A program made the translations under genes and the position numbers. This document shows, one piece after another, positions 1 to 11,088 of a DNA stretch of 64,000 nt (its first letter is position 1; the number at the start of each line of letters is the position of its first letter). This DNA is from Boletus sp. NGJ (Eukaryota; Basidiomycota; Agaricomycetes; Boletales; Boletaceae), in assembly GCA_019096195.1 (NCBI GenBank), contig JAGTXK010000257.1:62001-126000 (forward strand), given 5' to 3'. Below the pieces are notes generated by a model. The model was given only the letters and a program-made list of their open reading frames with translations, searched no databases and was not told the DNA's origin.

Positions 1-707
1 GAGCCACTCTCAAGTCCAATTCAGAAGTAACTTGACTGGTTCATGAGGTCCTCCAAGCCCCAGACTTCAATATCCCAGACTTGTCATGATTTGACACTTT
101 CAGAGAGGCAGCACGGTTTGACACTGCTGAAAAGTTGATCCCACCTAAAGATGTATTCAGGATCAATAGATGAAAATATACAACCATCAAGATTTCAGTA
201 CCTATCAGAAAGAAAAAGAAGGAAGGTAATGGGCTGCCATTTACCATGAATGGTCTCTGCTACAGACCAGTACTCAATGTTGTATGTGCAGTATTTGCAG
301 AGGCATTATCCAAGACTTTTCATCTCACTCCTTTCAGAAAGCTCTGGAGGTCTCCAGTCACTGGTTGCAAGCAATGTGTTTATGACAAATTGTACACCTC
401 CAACCCCTGAAACCAAGCCCATAATGAGATAATGAAGCAGTGAAGAAACAACACCTGCAAGTTTGAAAGAGTGGTGGCTGGCTTGATATTCTGGTCTGAT
501 TTGACTTGACTTGCACAGTTTGGGCATGTGTCTACATGGCCCATTTACCTTTTCTTTGGCAACCTCACAAAATATACTCAATCCAATCCAGAGTCTGGGT
601 GTTGTCATCTGATTACATTCATCCCTTCCATAGGTTAATTTTATTCTAGCCTTGCTCTTGAAGACTCATGAAATCATTTAGCTTCTGAAGTCCATCAAAA
701 ATGTTAT

Positions 708-968
708 ACAGTGATGCAGTTGTGTTTCTTGCCAGAGATGGAGAATACAGTGACTCCAAAAACCCTTTCCATGCTAACCCTCAATGTGGTGCATGAAGCA
801 CACCACCACACACTGTGGGAATTCCGCTTAGCTTTGGTGGAGTTATAAATAGTACATACTCTTGGCTACGAGATTGCTCTTCTAGGTCATGTGATTTGGT
901 CCACAGGCTGTGGAGATATGATCAATATGAAACAGTAATACCATGGAAAGGGTTTTTTCACTTTTGAA
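708..968 (+). repeat. Left long terminal inverted repeat of Tc1-1
   Basis: Matches the reverse complement of about 2144-2404. It includes CAGTGACTCC at 748 and a small palindrome in which a GGTG stretch is followed shortly by CACC (about 790-810). Confidence 0.75.
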
Positions 969-991
969 TTGAAAAGGGTATTTGGATATTA

Positions 992-2013
992 TCAGTACTT
1001 GGTATAGCCTCCTTTTGCTCTAAGCACTGCCTGAATCCTCCTAGGCATGCTTTCAATCAATTTCTGACACTCCTCCACTGGTATCCTATCCCACTCCACT
1101 TGAACCCTTTCCCACAATTCATGAATTCCATTAGGGGGGTTTTCATGCTTTGCAAGGCTCCTCTTCAGACAACTCCAGAGATGTTCAATAGGGTTGAGGT
1201 CAGGAGATTGTGCAGGCCACACCATAATACTGAATTCTTGCTCCTCTAGCCAGTTCTTGACCAGCCTGCAGGTATGCTTGGGGTCATTGTCCTGCTGAAA
1301 GATGATGTTAGGAGGATTGAGACCATAATACTCCAGGGTTTGCTGAAGCTCATCCTTCAAAATTTGAAGGTAGAGGTCCCCATCCATCCTACCATCAATC
1401 TTAGTAGCAAAGCCAACTCCCTCCCAAGTCATACAGCCCCACATCATCAGAGAACCTCCTTCAAACTTGAGGGTTCCATCCACCAGCCTATCACTAAGCC
1501 CCTCACCTGCCCTCTTCCATGCCCATTTACGCCCATCTGACCCTAGGCGATTGATTTTGGTCTCATCAGACCATATCACCTTCTTCCAATCCTCCATAGT
1601 CCAATCCTTATGTGCATAGGCAAAATCCAAGCGAGCCTTGTGATGCCTAGCAGAGAGGAGGGGACGTTTGGACTTCACCACAGCTTTCATACCAGCTTTC
1701 TTCAAGTGGAGGTGGACAGTATTGGCAGAGAGGGGTTGGTTGATGATATTGGTGAGGGCTTTGGTTACTTGGACAGCATTTTCAGCTTTCCCAGAGGTGA
1801 TTAGATGTTGGGCATGACAAATGTTGGTGGGAGAAAGCCTGGAAGGACGACCCCCAGGAGCTTTGAGGAGAGGGCAGAACGCTCTTTGGAGCGAAGCTTG
1901 GATATGGCAGAAGGGCTGACACCAGTTTGCTTGGCAATGGCTTCACCAGAGCAGCCAGAATCAAGCAAAGAGAGAATAGTGCTTTGTTGGGGAAGGGAGA
2001 GGGATTTGACCAT
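992..2013 (-). pseudogene. Tc1-type DD34E transposase with one frameshift (Tc1-1)
   Basis: Transposase that cuts and joins its own inverted repeats. The N-terminal helix-turn-helix segment is read from 2013 (MVKSLSLPQQ, then AIAKQTGVSPSAISKL). The second HTH and catalytic core are read in another frame down to 992, ending GGYTKY. The core shows VIWSDETKINR, FQQDNDPKHT and SPDLNPIEHLW, with 34 residues between the second Asp and the Glu, so it is DD34E. A single one-base shift near 1855-1862, just before a PGGRPSRLSP motif, separates the two parts. It is otherwise complete and close in layout to the intact 338-residue enzyme at 15510-16526, with which it shares the C-terminal ESMPRR and RAKGG/KAKGG blocks. 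Probably inactive. Confidence 0.85.
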
Positions 2014-2143
2014 GGTGGTGGTTGAGAATCAAGAAGTGTGTGAACTTTTTTAAGCTCAGACATGCTATTTATATGTATATCTTTGTTTGCATGAACAAAC
2101 AATGGCAAATATGATATGATTTGACTAAGATCCTAGTCATCAG

Positions 2144-2404
2144 TTCAAAAGTGAAAAAACCCTTTCCATGGTATTACTGTTTCACATTGATCATATCTCC
2201 ACAGCCTGTGGACCAAATCACATGACCTAGGAAGCAATCTCATAGCCACGAGTATGTACTATTTATAACTCCACCAAAGCTAAGCGGAAGTCCCACAGTG
2301 TGTGGTGGTGCGCTTTGCGCACCACATTGAGGGTTAGCATGGAAAGGGTTTTTGGAGTCACTGTATTCTCCATCTCTGGCAAGAAACACAACTGCAACCT
2401 TCTC
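2144..2404 (-). repeat. Right long terminal inverted repeat of Tc1-1
   Basis: Inverted copy of 708-968. Beyond position 2395 it loses similarity to the left end, so the outer limit is approximate. Confidence 0.7.
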
Positions 2405-5131
2405 AGTCACTGCAAGCAAGAACTCATGCATGTGATCTGGAGTATATTACTTGATGATGATTTCATTGAGGCATACAAGAATGGTATTGTCATAAAATGC
2501 TTCAATGGCATTACCAGGAGAGGATATTCACTTACTCAGCAGATTATCCAGAAAAGTGAGTGCTTGTGTGTGGTTGCTAACAGGATATTGATAAGATTGA
2601 AGGGTCCTCCTTGCCACCATTTGGGACCAAGGCTACTGCCCTTGTTCTCATTGCCTGATCCCTAGATCAAAATTCCATTGCACTGGTTTGATTAAAGACC
2701 TTGCTGCAAGATTGTCTCGAGCCAGAATGTACTTAGTGAACAAGGTCAAACTTGCATGACACAATCTATGTCCTTAGCTGGCCCTTGAAAGGTACAACTG
2801 TAGAAGCCATTCTCAAAGAAGAATCCCTGGTTCCAATGCTGGTAAGTACTCTCTTGAACACTGGCAGCTACCTCACAACACCATCCAGAATGCTTTTTGT
2901 GAATGACTATCACCCTTGGGATTCAAATTGTATCCAACTCTGGTGGTAGATTTTTTGCACGAGTTCAGGCTGGGTGTTCTCAAATCAGTTATGAAACATC
3001 TGCTCCAAATATTATATGCTGTTGATCCTTGTAAGATTGATATACTCAATGAACAGTGAGCTCAACCACCCTTGGGCAATCCAGTCACTGACAAGTGCTC
3101 CAATAGGTTCACCAAAATATCTTTGTTTGGTCTCAACACAATATGCTGTTTCCCTCTGGATGTGGCCAACATGAGCTAGCAGCCAGCATGGTTTTTTGAG
3201 CAGGTACTTCAGGTACATCCTTTCAATGATTCATTGTTGGTGTGTGGTACTCAACTGGTTCCATTAGTGTTCTGTTCCTGTATTTGGGGGTCTCTTTCCT
3301 TCTGCACAAGACTCAAGCATTCAACACCTCCTATTCCACCTCTCTGAATGGCATGCATTGGCCAAGCTTCAAATGCATATGGATGATTTGCTCACACTCC
3401 TCCAGCAGTCCTCACAGTCTCTTGGTGATCAGCTGTGCCATTTTCAACCAGATATGTGCACCGCATTTCATACTCACAAATTACCTATGGAAGCTGCCTA
3501 GTGGCAGAGGAGGGAAATGGCTGAGCTCAATGCTGGCCAACGAAGGAAAGAAGCATGTTCTGCCTTGCTTCTGAAAAATTTCAACCTTAACACCTACAAA
3601 TTTCATGCCCTTGAAGACTACATCACAATGATCAAGGTGTTTGGGACGACTGACTCTTTCACCACCCAGATTGTAAGTCAACAGCTGGATCCTTTCTTTT
3701 TCTCACAGCAGGGTGAGCTGGCACACTGCCAAATCAAGAAGATGTATGGACTGTCAAACAAGAAGGCTGTTGACAAACAATTCATAAAGCAGGAGCATCA
3801 TCACACTCTCCTGAGATGATAATACGAGCAGGATGAAATGAATGATGTTGATGATCTTTCACTGACATTGCATTACTCAATGGCAAGGCAAGCTCAAAAG
3901 AACAATGTTTTTAGTCTCTCACGATTCCTTGCTGATCATATTAATGACCCAGCTATCAAGGTGAGCGACTTGGACTGATGTACTGTATATGTGCTTGTAC
4001 TTAGATTCCTCATAGCCCAATTTCATCTTGGACCTCAAGGACCACTTGCTGTCAAGACTACTCCACCTTGACTTTGATGGCAACGATGAACAGTTTTTCA
4101 CCCCAGAGCAGCACAATGAACTATGTCTCCTGAACCCTGACTGCATCGTGGAATCAAAAATCCTATGCATCAACTATACAAGTTATAATATTCATAGGGC
4201 CCATGATTGCCTGCAGACAGACCGCCCTTCTTTCCTCATGACTCTTTCGAGAGAAGAAGATCCTGAATCTCACCCTTTTTAGTATTGTCAGTTGCTCAAG
4301 GTGTTCCATTTTGAGGTGGTCTTCTGTCCCAGCAATGTTGATGGTTCAAAGGAGACAATGGAAATCCTCTGGGTCCATTGGCTAGGGATTGATCCAGATC
4401 ACAAGTGGGGCTTCAGATAATGCATGCCTCTGAAGATTGAATTTGTGCCTGAAGATGGAGATAGCCCCACCTTTGGATTTTTGGAACCCTCTCTGGTGAT
4501 TCACAGGTGTCATCTCATCCCAGCTTTCATAGATGGTCATACTGATCAACTCTTGTGAGCTAGCAAATCAGTGGCCAAACAGCATGGCAAAACCAATGAT
4601 TGGACAAGATACTATGTAAACATGTAAATTTTAGTTCACTCACTGTATTGATGCTGTGTATGCTACTAACACAATCAGTTTTGCCAACTGAGACATGTTT
4701 GTGTGGTATGCAGGAATTGGTGTGGGTCATGATGCAGTGCACTTAAGAAGACATTCATACAGGCTGGTTGACAACCACCTGGCTGCTGATGACAAAGAAG
4801 ATGACATTGATGAGTTCAAAGTTCCTTCTTTGAGTTATGCACCCCAAAATGATGTGGATAAGAGACTTAGGGATGAGGGGGACAAGGGGGACAAGGGGGG
4901 GGCACAGTGACAGCGATGTGAGTGATGGCTCTGTGGACAGCAACTTCCAAGCACTTTTCTAGTATGACCTGCTTGGACTAACCATTACTTACCTGTGGTA
5001 CATACTGTATCATCAATGAAATTTATCCAGATGTTGTTCTAGATGTTGCATAGACATTGAGGAAGAACATGAGATGAGGATGAGACTAGTGACATCAGTG
5101 ACAACAGCAGGAGTGGCTCTGATGACAGTGA

Positions 5132-5333
5132 CTCTGACACTCATTTTTACTAGCAAAACCTACTTTAATGCATCTGACTAGCTTACATGTTCTCAGAGGA
5201 TGTAAATTTTATTTATGTTGGGAGATGTGCTCCCGAAATAATATCAACACTTGGAATGACACTCATTTCTAGCACAACCTACTTTAATGCATCCAACTAG
5301 CTTACACGTACATGTTCTCAGAGGATTCTATTT
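5132..5333 (+). repeat. Degenerate tandem duplication in the Plavaka 3' tail
   Basis: A block beginning TGACACTCATTT and running to TGTTCTCAGAGGA occurs at about 5132-5210 and again at about 5257-5333. A further relative of the same tail lies at 25,470-25,560. Confidence 0.6.
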
Positions 5334-5339
5334 ATATTG

Positions 5340-6090
5340 CCCACAAAAATAAGCATAGTCATGTCAGGCAGCATGGCACCACAATATTCAAATCTCTGCT
5401 TCAGCAGACACTCAGTAAGTGACAGTGGGTGACAATCAGTGTGACAAGAACCAACTTCACTATCTCAAGAACTACTGCATTATTTTCACTGGTTCAACTT
5501 TATAAATGTAACTATAGTACAGAAACTAATAAATGTGAACTAAAATGGTGAAAGTGTTGTGTATTGATGGGTGGCCGACTTGGTGGTAAGTGGCCAAGTC
5601 ACCATAGTTTGAATCCACTTGTTGGTTACTATTGTTTGTTTCACCATGATCTTCCCACATTCCACAACAATGCTCAAGGCTTGTTCCCCACCTTCCCCAA
5701 CCTCGCCAATACTCACTCAGGACTCAAGCTTGGTCCCTGCCTTCACTGATCCCAGGCTCCACCACCATGTTAAGACCTTGTCCTGATGAAGACCCCTCCC
5801 TCTCACAGCCCAGGCTCCTCCTGAGTTGGCTGTGTGCTGCTCAAACTTTTCTCTTGTGGTCAGACTTTATGTTGTGCAGAGACCACTTTTGGACTTTGTG
5901 TCCATCAAGTTGCTCTGACACCACCTCGTATCACACGTCCATAGGGTTAAAGATTAGTTGAAGTGTTTCACCCCTTTTTTATTCATATTAAATGACCAAG
6001 AGATCTCCAGTTTACAAAGAAGTATGTACCCCTGTTCATACTGTATATCATAATGGTACTAATCACAATCCTATGGTGAGCTGCAATAGT
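5340..6090. other. Non-coding transposon debris
   Basis: No convincing gene. The stretch 5570-5640 has a tRNA-promoter-like look (GTTTGAATCC resembles a B box) and may be a SINE remnant, but no folded tRNA could be drawn. Confidence 0.3.
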
Positions 6091-7167
6091 TATACTGATG
6101 ATGGCCACTGCTGTGTCCAGATATGCCCCTCAAACCTGCGCTGATGATGGTAAGTCTTGTTGGACTGTCTCTGTAGTACTAAGCTCATTTGGCACACAAG
6201 CTACTTTCAACTGCCTCAATGTCAAATCTATTGCTTGCAACAGTGATGGCACAATCATTTATACCTCTCTGAACATGTTTTTCATCCCCAAACCCTATGA
6301 TGGCAATGAAGAATTGCATGCTCATATGGATGGGCAGTTTGGGCCTGTTGATTGTTTCTAGTGGCCTCAAGTCCATTGCAAGAAATATGAATATGCTGTC
6401 TGCATACCTCAAAGTGAATGTCACCCTTCCCCTGACCTGCTCTCCTGGGCATGGTATCATTTTTTCCTTGAAGATTTTGAGGCCCTCCCCCACACCATCT
6501 TCCTTGCTGGCTGATTGAACCAGGACAAAGCAGTGGGTGTCACCTCATGTGCCAGATCACCATCATACAGTACAACAACTGGAAAAAAACACATGGGGAC
6601 AAGAAGGACATCATTAGTCAGCTTTTCATGGCTTTTGACCATGATCTCATGCTCCTCTTCAACCACCCTCTCACATTCCGTGATATCATTGTATTCATGG
6701 CTCAAATTCAACATTGTTTTTTGGACATCATGGCATCTCTCAATTACATCCACTACATCCTTCCTGTCTTCCACCCTCCTTCCACCCCTCCCCCCATCCA
6801 CTCTAATTGGATGGGCTGTTTTACTACAGACACCAGAGTCTGCAGTGAGCTATTCCATGTGGGTAGGCCAGTATGGCTAATCTGGCATAAAGTCACCATC
6901 ACTCCCTGGACTATAATTGAGAAATCAGTGAGGTACACATTTTCTGACCACATCATCCACAGCATGTACCCACTCAAGTGCAGACAAGAAGAGCTGCACA
7001 AAAGGAGCATGCTCATCCCAAGCCTCACAAGCCAAGTAAGTGATCTGTGATGCATCATATGTCAGGTGATGACTGACATACCGTGGAGGTGGTAACACCA
7101 GGGGCCATAACAAATGGGAAGAGTTATGCATGCCTGACATGCCAGAGCCTTTCACAGCTTGGGAGAA
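6091..7167 (+). pseudogene. Left part of an accessory ORF of unknown function, interrupted by gypsy-2
   Basis: Conceptual translation resembles a recurrent agaricomycete hypothetical protein found near transposases: GCFTTDTRVCSEL and GRPVWLIW (about 6805-6890), preceded by a segment HPLTFRDIIVFM (about 6665-6700). Function is unknown. The frame is broken in several places. The right part of the same unit seems to continue at 24131 with PEPAMLIPGQ and NWLA motifs, which in the remembered family follow the block seen here. The interruption is the gypsy-2 retroelement, starting at 7168. Whether the ORF belonged to the neighbouring Plavaka element is inference from proximity and shared strand. 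Confidence 0.4.
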
Positions 7168-7366
7168 TGTATTATGGTTACAGAAGGGAGTACATCTTTT
7201 CCCCTTCCCTCACCCCTCATAGGACTATGGAACGACTTGTTCTTCAACTTGGACCGGGATTCCCCTGCAACACCAACTCAGGCATTGCCCCATCAGGAAC
7301 TCCCTTTCTAGGAAGTTACCTGTTTGGTTTGGACACCACCTTTCTATTTCATTGATACATGCCTTT
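7168..7366 (+). repeat. Gypsy-2 5' LTR, first piece
   Basis: Matches the start of the 3' LTR at 23222. It ends at 7366 with CCTTT, the target duplicated by gypsy-1. Confidence 0.85.
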
Positions 7367-7727
7367 TGAAAGGAAAAGAGCCTCAATATCTCAAAGGGTG
7401 CGAAGTGCACTATCTAAGAGAGAGAAGAGGAATTCCAAAGCTAGCTAATACAGGTGTTGCTATGCTACTTATATACTATCTACTCGTGCGCACAGACCAT
7501 GGTTTAGGGCCGGTATGGAATGTGCTAGAAGGTTCCGTATGACGTACGGTGACGTAGTGGGGTCTAGGTTGTTCTATGGGTATAGGGTTGTGGCGTAACC
7601 TGACTAATGTGTGACGTAGGGTCTAGACGTAAGGTCTAGGTATAAGGTAACTACGTAAGTCGTTCGTGGGATCATTAAGTGTTGGCTAACTTCATAAATA
7701 AATATGAAAAACGTCCAATTCGTTTCA
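7367..7727 (-). repeat. Gypsy-1 3' LTR
   Basis: Direct repeat of 14174-14534. On the element's sense strand a purine run (AGAAAGGGGGTAA, 7728-7740) abuts it and is the likely polypurine tract. Confidence 0.93.
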
Positions 7728-7738
7728 TTACCCCCTTT

Positions 7739-9133
7739 CTAGCCGTCAAACTCCCGGTCGACTATGATACCAGTGAGCTTAACGTCGCTATGGGGCTCTG
7801 GGATTTCGAAGAGACGGTTGGGGAGGTGGTTGAGGGATGTCGCATACGAGCGGAAGGACGGGTCTTCAAACAGTGGGGTCCTGGGGAAGGCACACGTTGG
7901 ACAATCGCACTCGCCATCCGTGAGGGTATGAATGGCGGTGGGGTTTTCGCGGTGGAATTTCTCAATGGCCTGTGGGGCATTTGAGACATTCTTTTTGGGC
8001 TCCCACGTGCATTCCTCGTGGGGGTATCCCTTCCACTGTACGAGGTACTCGGTTTTGCTGCGTCGCTTACGTGAGTCGGTGATGTGCTCCACTTCGTACT
8101 CTTCTTGTTGTTGGACGACAACCGGGGGTGGTGGTTTCGGTTTCGTCTGAGAGGGGGATGTGCCGGGGTGGTACGGGATGAGGAGCGACTCGTGGAAGAC
8201 GGAATGGATCCCTTTCCACGTTCTGGGGAGGTCAAGTTCATAGGAGGCCTCGCCCACTTTTCGCTTCACCTTGAACAGCCCGTGTCGCTTATCGTCGAAC
8301 TTCTTTGTCGGGCGGTCGGTCCGAATGTGGGTTCCTTCGAGTAGGACTTGTTGACCGACAACATATTTGACGGCAGGGGATGCGCTCTTGTCGTGCGTCT
8401 TTTTCATCGCTTGTGCCACTTTCTCTAGTGCATCCTTGGTCGAGTTGTGGTGCATTTTCATTGTTTCAGCGAAGGAGGCGGCGGACTCATTTCGTACTTC
8501 CACCCTCTTGTTGGGTATGAGTGGTTGCTGCCCGTAGTTGAGCAGGAAGGGCGAAACACCAGTTGCGCTAGTGGTTTGGGAGTTGTGGGCGAACTCGGCC
8601 AGCGGTAGCCATTCTGCCCAGTCGGTCTGGCGATGGTTTACATAGATGTGCAAGTACTTCTCTACTTCTCAGTTGATGCACTCCGTTTGGCTGTCGGTTT
8701 GGGGGTGATAGGCCATGGACAGGTTGGCTTGGATGCCGAGGAGTGAGTAGAGGCCGCGCATGAATGACGACACGAATTGCATTCCTCAATCTGAGATCAC
8801 CTTGCGGGGGACACCGTGGAGTTTGAATATTTGGTTGCGGAAGATCGTCGCGACTCCTTGTGACGTGATGGTGTCCATTACGGGTGCTAGGTGGATCATT
8901 TTCGAGAAACGATCGACGAGGACTAAGATGGCGTTCTTGCCATCTGATTGGGGGAGGGGGCCGATCAGGTCTACGGAGATGATTTCCCAGGGGGATGATG
9001 GGATTTCGTTCGAATGGAGTGGCGTGTTGATTGCTGAGGTTTTGGCTTTAACCTTTTGGCATGTGTCACAGCCTTTGACGTACGACTCCACGTCCTTCCA
9101 TAGTGATGGCCAGTAGTATTCGCTCATGCTCAA
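7739..9133 (-). pseudogene. Gypsy-1 integrase with C-terminal chromodomain (fossil)
   Basis: Integrase region of the fossil pol. The zinc-binding and DDE core are recognisable (CDTCQKVK, ISVDLIGPLP, LAEFAHNSQ), followed by a chromodomain at about 7930-8095 (EYEVEHITDS, TEYLVQWKGY, ECTWEP). In chromoviruses this domain steers integration to modified chromatin. The region is broken. Confidence 0.88.
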
Positions 9134-9145
9134 GTCATGAGTTCG

Positions 9146-11088
9146 TCAGATACCGGGGTGGCCGGCGATCGGATGATCATGGTTGGTGATGAGGATGTCT
9201 TCCCGGAGTTTTGTGTCGTTTGGCACGTACACGAGCGACTTCCAGTAGACGAGTCCCTCCTTGTGGGTCCAGTGTGAGCCCTCCTTCTCTAGACCGTCTT
9301 TCGTGAACTGCTTGAGCTTGTATTGCATTTTAGTGATTCTTGTGAGCGTGCTCGCAGGTGTGACAGCTTTGAGGGAGACTGTGGTGGAGGTTGGTGATGG
9401 TGGTGGTGAAAAAAGGGCATCGGGGAGTAGTGTTTGTGCAGTATTGTCGGATGTCACCCCCTTTTCAAAGTCTGGCCTCCTGGACAGAGGATCCGCAGGG
9501 TTAGTTTTGCCGGGTCGGTGGCTGATGACTACATGGTATTCCTGTAGCACCTGTTGCCATCTGGCTTGGCGGCGGGTGAGATCTTGTGGTTTATGGAAGA
9601 ACTCGAGGTTCTTGTGATCCGTCCAGATCTCAATTGGTGTGCTGCCTCGAGGAGATATTGTCGCCACTCATTGAGGGCGAACATGATGGCTAGCATCTCA
9701 AGGTCAGCCGCGTGATAGTTCCACTCAGCGTTGTTGAGGGAATGGGAGATGAATGCGACGGGGTGCCACATGCCATCGTGTCGTTGGGATAGGATGGCGC
9801 CAATGCCAATGCCTGAGCCGTTGGTTTCGATGCGGTAAGGGTCATTGTCGGTGGGCATGGCGAGTGCCGGGGCGGATGAGATGGTGTCTTTGAGGGTTTG
9901 GAAGGCATCTTGGCAGGCCGTCGTCCACTCGAAGTCTTTCTTTACTGATGTAAGCGCATTGAGAGGGTGCGCGATCATTGCAAAGTTCTTGACAAACCAT
10001 CAGTAGAAGTTGAGGAATCCTAGGAAACCTCTGAGTGTTTTCTTCAAGGTGGGGACTGGCCAGCTCTTGATGGCTTCCACTTTTTTGTTGTCCATCTTTA
10101 CCTTGTCTCGTGCGACAATGAGTCTGAGGAATTCGGTTTCCTGGACCTCAAAATCGCACTTGTCGTGGTGAAGGTAGAGGTGGGCGTCCCTCAGAATTTG
10201 TAGCACTTCTTGTACTACCCTGTGGTGTTCTTCGAGTGTTTTCGTGAATATCATGATATCGTCTATATAGACGACCACTACGCCTCGGTCCACCAAATTC
10301 TTGAATAGCACGTTCATCATTGTTTGAAACGTTGCTGGGGAATTGGTGAGTCCGAAGAACATCACGAGTGGTGCGAATAGACCGCGGTTGGTTCGGAAGG
10401 CGGCCTTCCATTCGTCTCCTTCAGCCATCCGCACATTATTGTATCCCCATCTCATGTCGAACTTTGTGTAATACTTGGCCAACTTGAGTTTATCGACTAG
10501 TTCGCTTATGAGTGGGAGAGGGTAGCGATTTCTCTTTGTCACCGCGTTTAGCTTGCGGTAGTCTTGTATGGGGCGGAGGTGTCCGTCTTTCTTTTTGATG
10601 AAGAAGAACGCTGATGTGAAGGGGGACTTGGAGGGTCGTATCCTCCCGGATTTCAAGTTCTCTTCAAGGAAGGCATCGAGTTCCTTCTGCTCGCTGGGGT
10701 TTAGTGGGTAGACTTTGCAGTCTACTTTGTGATTTCCCGGGAGGAGTTCGATGGTGTGGTCCCAAGGGCGTCTCAGGGGTAGTGCATCAAAGCTTTCCTT
10801 GTCAAAGACATCCTTGAATTCATGGACGTACTTCAGGGCGGCTTCCTCGAAGGTTTTCTTTTTCTTTTGGGCGTAGTCTTTAATGGCTACCTCCGTTGCA
10901 ACATTTCGATTTCGCATGTATTCTATTACGTCGATCTCGAATAATCGGTCGCCTTGGGAAGGCATGTAATCTACGTCCATCTTCGTCCTCCTCCTCGTCC
11001 ACATTATTCGTGACGTGATCTCCTCTGACAGCGGAAGGAGATCCTGCCCGTCTTCCAGTTGATGGCTGGGTTGTGAGTCTTCAGCCAA
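9146..11088 (-). pseudogene. Gypsy-1 reverse transcriptase and RNase H (fossil)
   Basis: The reverse transcriptase shows FFIKKKDGHLRP, KFDMRWGYNNVR, LTNSPATFQ and the catalytic YIDD box (about 10265). RNase H follows with IETNGSGIG and DLEMLAI, TDHKNLEFF. Order and motifs are those of Ty3/gypsy pol. The region is broken. Confidence 0.9.

Larger units (their letters stand above)
708..2404 (-). mobile_element. Tc1/mariner-type DNA transposon with long terminal inverted repeats (Tc1-1)
   Basis: A Tc1-type transposon inserted in the Plavaka remnant, transposase on the minus strand. The inverted repeats are about 255-260 bp long (about 708-968 and 2144-2404), nearly identical, with scattered substitutions. 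A second, internal end-like sequence occurs in each repeat: TA followed by CAGTGACTCC at 748, mirrored by GGAGTCACTG then TA ending at 2365. Thus either 748-2363 (1,616 bp) or the longer 708-2404 is the element. The outer limit is preferred because the repeats continue and because the flanking transposase reading frame then closes. The right outer end is degraded. Confidence 0.75.
1..5170 (+). pseudogene. Decayed Plavaka-type transposase, split by a Tc1 insertion
   Basis: Broken remains of a cut-and-paste transposase of the Plavaka kind, common in agaricomycetes; it would act on its own terminal repeats in the nucleus. Seen in the translation, in family order: VSTWPIYLFFGNLTKY (about 530-590), LDDDFIEAYKNGIVIKC (about 2450-2500), a degraded middle, then FNLNTYKFHALEDY and FGTTDSFTTQ (about 3580-3680), and an acidic Ser/Asp-rich tail (about 5050-5160). 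Many stops and frame changes lie between, so it is not functional. The start lies left of the window. The Tc1 element at 708-2404 sits inside it, and the reading frame on both sides appears to rejoin (SIKNVI before, LSHCKQELMH after). Assignment rests on remembered family motifs. A related CACTA-like transposase is the main alternative. Confidence 0.6.

Noticed and set aside
4860-4910. Run of GGGGGACAAGG repeats as a possible G-quadruplex regulatory site
   Set aside because: It lies in decayed transposase sequence with no gene to regulate; better explained as slippage.
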